DNA from: Ehretia macrophylla
Taxonomy: Eukaryota > Streptophyta > Magnoliopsida > Boraginales > Ehretiaceae
Assembly: GCA_037974665.1 (NCBI GenBank)
Contig: CM075768.1
Location: forward strand, 13,507,001 to 13,571,000
Direction: 5' to 3'
Length of the DNA stretch: 64,000 bases
Positions 57,501 to 64,000 of the stretch are shown piece after piece. The notes under the pieces were generated by a model, which saw only the letters and a program-made list of their open reading frames with translations, was not told where the DNA came from and made no database searches. Each line of letters begins with the position of its first letter. Position 1 is the first letter of the stretch. A program made the position numbers and the translations under genes.

Positions 57501-59475
57501 TTATAGAGAACAGATGCCTAAGGATTTTTTCAAGGTTTCAACCCTTACAGAGTCTAGTGCCTTAGTGAAGATATTTGCTAGTTGATTTTTTGTTGCAACA
57601 TAATTTGAAACAACCTTTTTATGCTCCACTGGACAAGGTAAAGCTGAATTTTTTACCCAGATTTGTTTCACTTTATGTTTCGACAAATTTGCTTTCATTT
57701 GTGGTGGCCTCCTAAAATCATCATGCACAAAGGGTTTAACAAACTTACCTCTTTTCAGCATGTCAATGTACTTGTAGCATCGTGATCTGATGTGTCCAGG
57801 AGTGTGGCAAAAATGACAAATTGGCACAAACTTCTTTTTCTTAAATTTTGGAATTTTACTCTCTGCTGCAGCTTTTGTTGCAACATCAATTGCGACATTA
57901 GTACTCTTGTCATTCTGTTTCGTTGCAATAGATTGTTCCACCTTTGGTTTTCCAGCTTCTTTGACAAATACAATTTGGCTTGTTGATGCTTCTCCTTGAT
58001 AGCCTAATCCAGTATAATCTCTGCAAGACTTTTGAATGGATAACATATAATCAAGTTTATTCATACCTGAGTTCATCATCTTGAAGCCTCGCTGGATCTG
58101 TGACAGTTCCTACTGCAGCATGTCGGCTTTCTACTGCAACTCAGCCTTTTCCTTTTCAAGTTTGGAAATCTTGGTTAGTTGATCTTGATTTACCCTACAC
58201 ACGATCAACCATTTTTGGTACATCGTTTTGTAGGTCCTTATAAACTTGTCTTCTTCTTCATCACTGTTCAATTCGGAATCAGTTTCACCATCTGACATAA
58301 CCAATCTTACTGCTGATGTTGTTGCAAATTCTGCTGCTGCGGGTTCAGTTTCTATTTCAGCATCTGTCTCAGCGTCTGTCTCAGCATCTGTCTGGTTTGC
58401 TGCAGCACAGAACACAACATAGTTGCTTGTGTGCTCTTTATCGCTACTGCTGCTGCTACTTTCTGATTCTCCATCGCTCCATGCAGCATTCATGGCTTTC
58501 TTCCTTCGTTTCAAGGTATTGGTATACTCAGATTGAATGTGACCAAATCCTTCACACTCTCGACATTGAATTCCCTTATTCTTTTTATTTCCATCAAACA
58601 TTTTTTTATTTTGCTTCTTGAAAGTTTCAGTATTTGCTACAACATGAGGATTTTTGCCAAAGCTAGTGAGTTTCAGACCTTTAGCTTGATTCTTCCATTT
58701 TTTAAACATCTTTTTGAAATTCTTTGTCAGAAGGGTCAGAGATTCTGTCAATTCATCATCATCAGACAGACCTTCATCTTTTTGCTTTTGAATTTCTGCT
58801 TGAAGTGCAATGCCCTTTTTCTTTTATTTTCTGCTTGAATTTCATCTCAAAGGTCTGTAGAGACCCCATAAGTTCATCAAGCTTCATGGTATCTACATCC
58901 TTTGCTTCTTCGATTGTTGCAACCTTAATAGTAAATCTGTCCGGAAGCGACCTCAACGTTTTTCTCACCATCTTTGAGTTTGAATATTTTTCTCCCAGTG
59001 CAAAAGCTTCGTTTGCTATGTCACAAAGCTTATCATTAAATTCAGCAATGGTTTCATCCTCGTGCATCCGCAATTCTTCAAACCTTGTTGCAAGTATTTA
59101 CAATTTTGACAATTTCACTGCAGTAGTACCTTCATATGCCGTTTGCAAGATTTCCCAAGCTTTTTTCGTTGTTTCACAAGATGAAATAAGCTTGAATTGA
59201 TTCAGATCCACAACATTAAAAATAGCATTCAATGCCTTTGAATTGTTGGTGGCTGCCAAGTCTTCAGCTTTGGTCCATTGCAATTCAGATTTCTTTTCAA
59301 TAGTGCCTTCAGCAGTTGTGGCAGTAGGGTATTCCTATCCACGTAACACCGCTCTTCAAGTAGCTTCATCAATAGCTTTAATGAAAATTCTCATATGTGC
59401 CTTCCAGTACGAATAGTTTGTGCCATCGAGAATATGTGGTTTATTGATTGATCCTCTATCACGTAGAGTGTCCAT
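57501..59475 (-). pseudogene. Copia gag joined to the RNase H C-terminus
   Basis: A start at 59475 gives MDTLRDRGSINKPHILDGTN, a typical gag N-terminus of the large plant copia lineages. Two tryptophan codons appear changed to stops near 59360 and 59330. Then come WTKAEDLAATNNSKALNAIF, the UBN2-type gag core, a CCHC knuckle CRECEGFGHIQSEY near 58550, an acidic serine-rich stretch, and a second Cys/His motif CHFCHTPGHIRSRC near 57800. Right after KQIWVKNS, near 57640, the frame passes through a short unknown stretch into ATKNQLANIFTKALDSVRVE and KKSLGICSL, the usual C-terminus of copia RNase H. The frame also breaks near 59095, 58770 and 58105. Confidence 0.85.
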
Positions 59476-59550
59476 ATCTACAAAAATAACCAGAAAAACT
59501 CTTCCAAAGATCTAACTGAGTCAGTTTAGTAACCTGCTCTTGATACCACT

Positions 59551-60440
59551 TGTTAGTTTCTGGTTATTAGCTTGTTGTAACAGAAGTTAAAACAAACTAA
59601 ATAAATGCATGCAGAAAGTAAAGACAACAAGATTTAACGTGGTTCAACCGTGCGGTCTACGTCCACGGGACCTCCCCTGGTCCAACAAACCTATTTCATT
59701 AATAAATCACAAGTTACAACATCAATGGACTTACACAAGTCAAGACTCCCTCTTGACCTTTGACGTCTTGATGACGAACTCCTTAATGAACCTCAGTTTG
59801 ACGAGCTTCCCTCGACTTGCAACGTTCTCTCCCGAGATTACACATTCTTCTCCCGAAGAATAAATAAAATAAAAAATAAACTAAAAACTCTTCCTATCAG
59901 AGAGTAAAACAATAAACATAGCGGAAGCATAAATAAGCTGTCTATTTCACAGTCTGCTGCAGCAATACATGGATTATCAGATTTTCTCTGTTACTGACTT
60001 TTGTTGCAGAACATCGTCAATCTGCTGCAGCAAAACCTGACATCACAAAAATATTCAATCAATTCCTAGTTTTCAGCTCTGTTTCTCGCTCTTGTTCTGC
60101 ACTCCTTTTAGATGTGTGAGGTTCTCTATATATGCTGAATTAATTGCCTAAACCTCCACAAGGTAATCTGTGCTTGAGTCTTTTTGGAATGACTTTGTCT
60201 TCAAGCAAATCTTTAAATAAGGCAACTTTTCTTTTGAAATAAGATCACCTCAACTCAAGCAATTAAGGAAATGCCAATTTGTCTTTTCAATTCTCTTGTA
60301 AATATGGTAAACTTGTCAATCAAAATTTTCCAAACATATATGCATATATCATAATTACATTTAGACAAATTTTGGCAAAACACAAGCTAATTAAAATCAC
60401 AACTCTTGTTGCAGCAAATGATGCAGCAAGGGGCGTAACA
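59551..60440 (-). repeat. 5' LTR of the gag-only copia element
   Basis: Begins TGTTAGTTTCTGG two bases after the primer-site complement. It contains the ACGTGGTTCAACCGTGCGG block that is also present in the relic at 23330 and missing from the left LTR. It is followed by the ATATA duplication. Confidence 0.9.
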
Positions 60441-60530
60441 ATATATACACACATACACACACACACATACACACACAAACACACACATATATATATAACT
60501 TACACGTACAAATATATATATATATAGGCT
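60441..60530. repeat. (CA)n/(TA)n microsatellite
   Basis: Imperfect runs of CACACA with TA runs on either side. Confidence 0.9.
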
Positions 60531-60533
60531 ATA

Positions 60534-62353
60534 TGATTGTAACTTGGTTAGCATATAAAATGAGTGCAAAATAAAATCAAGTTTAAACCTGCAAGTTCGT
60601 GGATCAATGTAGTACAATGTGCTTTGAGTGCAGGGTCTAATCCATGAGAAGGCTCCTAAGTTAGTTTATGTGAAAGTATGTGAGAGTGCTTAAGAGAATG
60701 TGTCAAACAATTGTGAGTGTAGTGAAGTGTTGTGTGGCAAAACATACAGTGTCAATTAAACTGAGGTTCGAATTGACAAATTCAGAGAAAATGATCTAGG
60801 GATTGGACAAGTAATAAGGCAATTAACCTAGACTCACATTTAAGATTCTTTGATTTGATGCTTAATTAAGTAAAACTACAAGTCTAACCATATAATTTCC
60901 TAAATCCAATTAATTACTGATTAATATTCCCATTATAGGTACAATTCTATCATTGAGTCTTTTATCTACCCAAAGTATAGATCTATCCACATAATTTAAA
61001 GTGACCAGACTAATTAACTAAAAATGACAATTAATAGATCCAAAGGTAGACATTACGGTACAGCCTATAATTTTATAGAAACCACGATATGACCAATAGA
61101 TTCACTATCAAACCTCGAATATATGGCACACAAGTATATCAATCACAACATTAACTACGAGTATAATGAAATGAAAGATAATCATAAACTAACATTAACT
61201 ACGAGTATAATGAAATAAAAGATAATCAAAAACTAAATAACAAAAATCTATATATTGCATCAAAATCAAATCATCCAACTACGAGACCGTAAATTAAAAG
61301 ACCGTCATTACAATATCCTCCCCTAGATAATAGATCTACTCAAGCATAGTGAATAAATACGAATTACATAAATAAAAGAGAGTAAAGAAAGGATCCCCCA
61401 TTTGATGAACTTGTATTTTTTAGTAGCAGTTCATTTGAGTAAAAGGTTCACGAGCGCAGCTACCTGGCTTTCCTTACATTGAAAAGCATAACCTCATCTT
61501 TGACACATAGCTCCTCGGACAGAATATCCCCTGTATTTTACAATTGTAACAGAATATCACAATTACAGTGACATAAAATAAAATTACCTAACCTATATTA
61601 AGCCTCGAGTCTTATAACAAAACTCAAGGCAAAACCTATCAAATGTATAAAACACAACTAGGGGTTGAGGGTATTTATAGCCCAATGATGAGGACTGCGA
61701 TCGATCGCGCCTCAAGGCAAGATTGATTGTAGTATGCATGGTGTCCAATGACAATGTACAGTGACAACGGTGATTTTGACGTGGGTGGTACAATTGATCG
61801 CGCTTGAGTTGCAATCGATCACACTAAGCGTTGTCCAATAGGATTATGCAGCGCTGGATCACAAGCGGATTTGCAGGATGATTAAGATGAAGATTGGGGA
61901 GATTTTCTTCTTGGTTTGTTATAAGGAATTACTCCTATGAGGGATTCTTTGAGGTTCGGGATCAAATAGGGCTAGTTCCGGATTCAGAGAATAGCGCCCA
62001 TGCATAAAAATATAGGAATTGGTGCAATTTAAATGCCAATAGAAATAAACTACACAAAAAAATGTGCTTTACAAATAACTTCAAACAATTATCAAAGCAC
62101 AATTCCAAAAAAATTATTATTTTTTGATTTTCAAAGTTTGAAAATAAAGAAAGTAGATAAAATGAAACTTAAACAGGTTCAATACTTTATCAAAAACTAT
62201 ATAGTGCCTTCTCGGCAACGACACCAAAAACTTGATCGTAACTCGGTTGGTATATAAAATGAGTGTGAAACTAAACCAAGTTAAACTCGTAAGTGCACAG
62301 ATCAATGTAGTATAATGTGCTTTGAGTGCGGAGTCGAATCCACGGGAAGGCTC
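60534..62353 (-). mobile_element. Athila/Tat-like gypsy LTR remnants with Asp-type primer site
   Basis: A block starting TGATTGTAACTTGGTTAG (60534) recurs as TGATCGTAACTCGGTTGG (62233), each followed by TATAAAATGAGTG and, about 85 bp on, AATGTGCTTTGAGTGC, so these are two LTR copies. Just left of the second, CTCGGCAACGACACCA (62211-62226) is the complement of TGGTGTCGTTGCCGAG, close to the tRNA-Asp type primer site TGGCGCCGTTGCCGG of Athila/Tat elements. Only some 240 bp lie between the first LTR and the primer site, so the coding interior is deleted. A 46-bp tandem duplication is at about 61153-61235. The second LTR is cut at 62354. Confidence 0.7.
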
Positions 62354-64000
62354 TGTTAAGAATATGCCCTAATGCAATAAATACATAATTTATTATTAAG
62401 GGTATTTGATGTATATTTGTTTAATCGCTGACATTATTTTATCATTCATATTCTAATTTTAATATGTGAATGAGTCCCTAGTATTTTACTTGAAGAAACA
62501 TATTCTAAAGTATTAAGGAATATGTGATGATGTTTTTTCTTAATACAATAATACTTAAATTGTTCATAGTCCTTAGATTATTTAGATAAGACTTCAATTA
62601 ATCAATAATGAACTATCACATTCGTTTGTTACCTTTGATTAATTTAAGATATTAATGGTAAAAGGATGGTGAGTCACATACCATAAATGTATGAGATGCG
62701 AATAGAAAACAAGTGGGTGATCATTAGTTGAATAATCACTAAACATGTCATTAATAACGAATCACATGGCTTAGGATTAATGATTTGTTATTCGTTGCGA
62801 TTGTGCAAGTGATCCTTAGACTTGCGACAATACAGTTGTCATATGTATTGGTGTTTGAGATTAGCTTTCAAACAAAGCTTGTCCTGTTCACAGGCGAGAC
62901 ACGTTTGTTCACAGTCTCATTCGATCAGTATAGTGAATGACAAGTGATTGTCAAGAAAGAATCCATTACTTCCGGTGAGAGGCGATGTCCTGTGTGATTT
63001 AACTTTGAATATTGAATGAGGAAATCTTTGGCCAATGTATGAATGATGGAAAATTTATTTTCCATGTGTCATCTCTTTCTACACCAAATTTGATCTATGC
63101 ATAGAATCGAGTCAATGAACTTAATCGTCCATGGTTCTTACTTGATTTGGACATTATTAATGGAAGGATTGAATTGCACGGTAATCGTCAACTAAATAGG
63201 TTCACTTTATTATTAACTTCATTGCCTTATAAATTATTTTGATATGTTGCTAGACGTTACTCAAGACATTTAAGGGTGTTTTAAGAATGAAGGAGATATT
63301 CTTGAAACAAATGCTAAGAGTTCAATTAACATTAAAGTCATTTAATGTTTCCCTATTGCTATTTGGCGGTGAACTTAGAAAGTCACACTCATAAAGCATA
63401 TTGATCAAGTTTATTGGACTTATATCTTCCTCTCATAAATTGTTAAAGTGTTAACAATAGTATATAGTACAATTAATAGATAATGCGGCCAATGTGTCAT
63501 TAAAGGACTTAAGTGTAAAGTGAAAAATCTTTTAATCTAATGTTGATTAGCTTAATTGATGATCATTTAAGTTGATTGACCAATATATATACATGCATGC
63601 AAGATTAAGAAGTTAATCTTGTTTAAGTGCCAAATTAGAGGTAAAATGTCATCATGGAATTTTTCACTAACTTTATCTCATCTATGTTGACAAGATATGC
63701 AATACAAGTGTCATATAAGATAGACACATGTATACACTCATTGACACATGGATATATTACATATAAGATTTGTAGATATATATGTGTATATACCTATAGT
63801 CTCTATACTATGTATAGGGGATATCACTTAGTGGAATTTTTATACAATAGAACACTACACATACTTCCACTTCATATTCAAGAGAGAAACTGAAGAGAAA
63901 CCTTATGTTCTCTCAAGAGAGGTAGAAAAGTTTTTCTTTCCTTGGTGGAGTTCGCTAGCACTACAACTCAAAGAATGGAAAGATAGCTTGGTTATTTTGC
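62354..64000 (+). mobile_element. Copia-type LTR running off the window
   Basis: Begins TGTTAAGAATATGCCCTAATG, a common plant copia LTR start, inside the gypsy LTR. It contains blocks such as GGAAATCTTTGGCCAATG that echo 271-1305 and 31233-32799. The sequence ends without reaching a clear LTR end or coding region. A pyrimidine/purine-rich stretch with a TATA-like TATATATGTGTATATACC lies near 63780. Confidence 0.6.

Larger units (their letters stand above)
55165..60440 (-). mobile_element. Copia element with gag only (non-autonomous)
   Basis: Two LTRs, 55165-56036 and 59551-60440, start TGTTAGTTTCTGG and end CATAACA or CGTAACA on the plus strand. The flanking duplication is ATATA (55160-55164 and 60441-60445). 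Beside the right LTR, TGATACCA (59541-59548) is the complement of the initiator-tRNA primer site. Beside the left LTR, the minus strand has the polypurine tract AAAGGGGGAACT. The element is therefore structurally complete on the minus strand, 5.3 kb. Its interior encodes gag joined to the last part of pol; protease, integrase and RT are absent. The left LTR lacks 24 bp (AAGATTTAACGTGG...) present in the right one. Confidence 0.9.

Noticed and set aside
58316..59200. Plus-strand frames over the gag region
   Set aside because: Antisense shadows of the minus-strand copia gag.

Overview
The window is nuclear DNA of a flowering plant, most likely a eudicot. It is AT-rich, has GT-AG introns, and is packed with plant-type transposable elements (Ty1/copia, Ty3/gypsy, L1 LINE, SINE, hAT, PIF/Harbinger, Mutator and CACTA families). 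Only two host genes can be supported. I could not tell the species.

Region by region. 1-5 kb: a CACTA terminus, a copia-type LTR, an L1 RNase H relic, a Mutator-like foldback MITE and a non-autonomous hAT element. 5.4-15.0 kb, minus strand: a complete class IV homeodomain-leucine zipper gene (HDG2-like) with 11 coding exons encoding about 754 residues. It has a 5' UTR intron, a probable 3' UTR intron, a TATA box and an L1-box-like site upstream. Its introns carry at least five mobile or foldback insertions, one of them a few bases from a splice donor. 15-31 kb: gene-free and AT-rich, with MITEs, a CACTA terminus, an LTR relic split by a Harbinger MITE, a copia pol fragment, a hAT MITE and a Harbinger element containing a large AAT/ATT expansion.

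31.2-44.4 kb is a nested stack. An old copia-type LTR is split by a copia element (32800-44361, minus strand, 5-bp TSD). That copia element is itself interrupted by a 2.2-kb probable solo LTR, a small hAT element, and a 3.95-kb hAT element with a decayed TTF-finger/hAT-dimerisation transposase. The large hAT element also carries a piece of a ubiquitin gene (two exons and an intron) between its left terminus and the transposase. This captured ubiquitin segment is the most unusual feature of the window.

44.4-50.3 kb: nested MITEs, then the second host gene on the plus strand (46456-47551, three exons, about 187 residues), which resembles the plant vascular-related unknown protein (VUP) family, then a SINE with perfect 15-bp target duplications. 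50.3-53 kb: a 5'-truncated L1 LINE on the minus strand, split by a MITE, then a SINE. 55.2-60.4 kb: a structurally complete copia element (5-bp TSD, PBS, PPT) whose interior is gag joined directly to the last part of RNase H, so it is non-autonomous. 60.5-64 kb: Athila/Tat-like gypsy LTR remnants with an Asp-type primer site, cut by another copia-type LTR that runs off the window.

The two host genes are not functionally linked by anything visible. The rest of the window records successive insertion, and several insertions can be verified because an empty-site copy of the same sequence survives elsewhere in the window.
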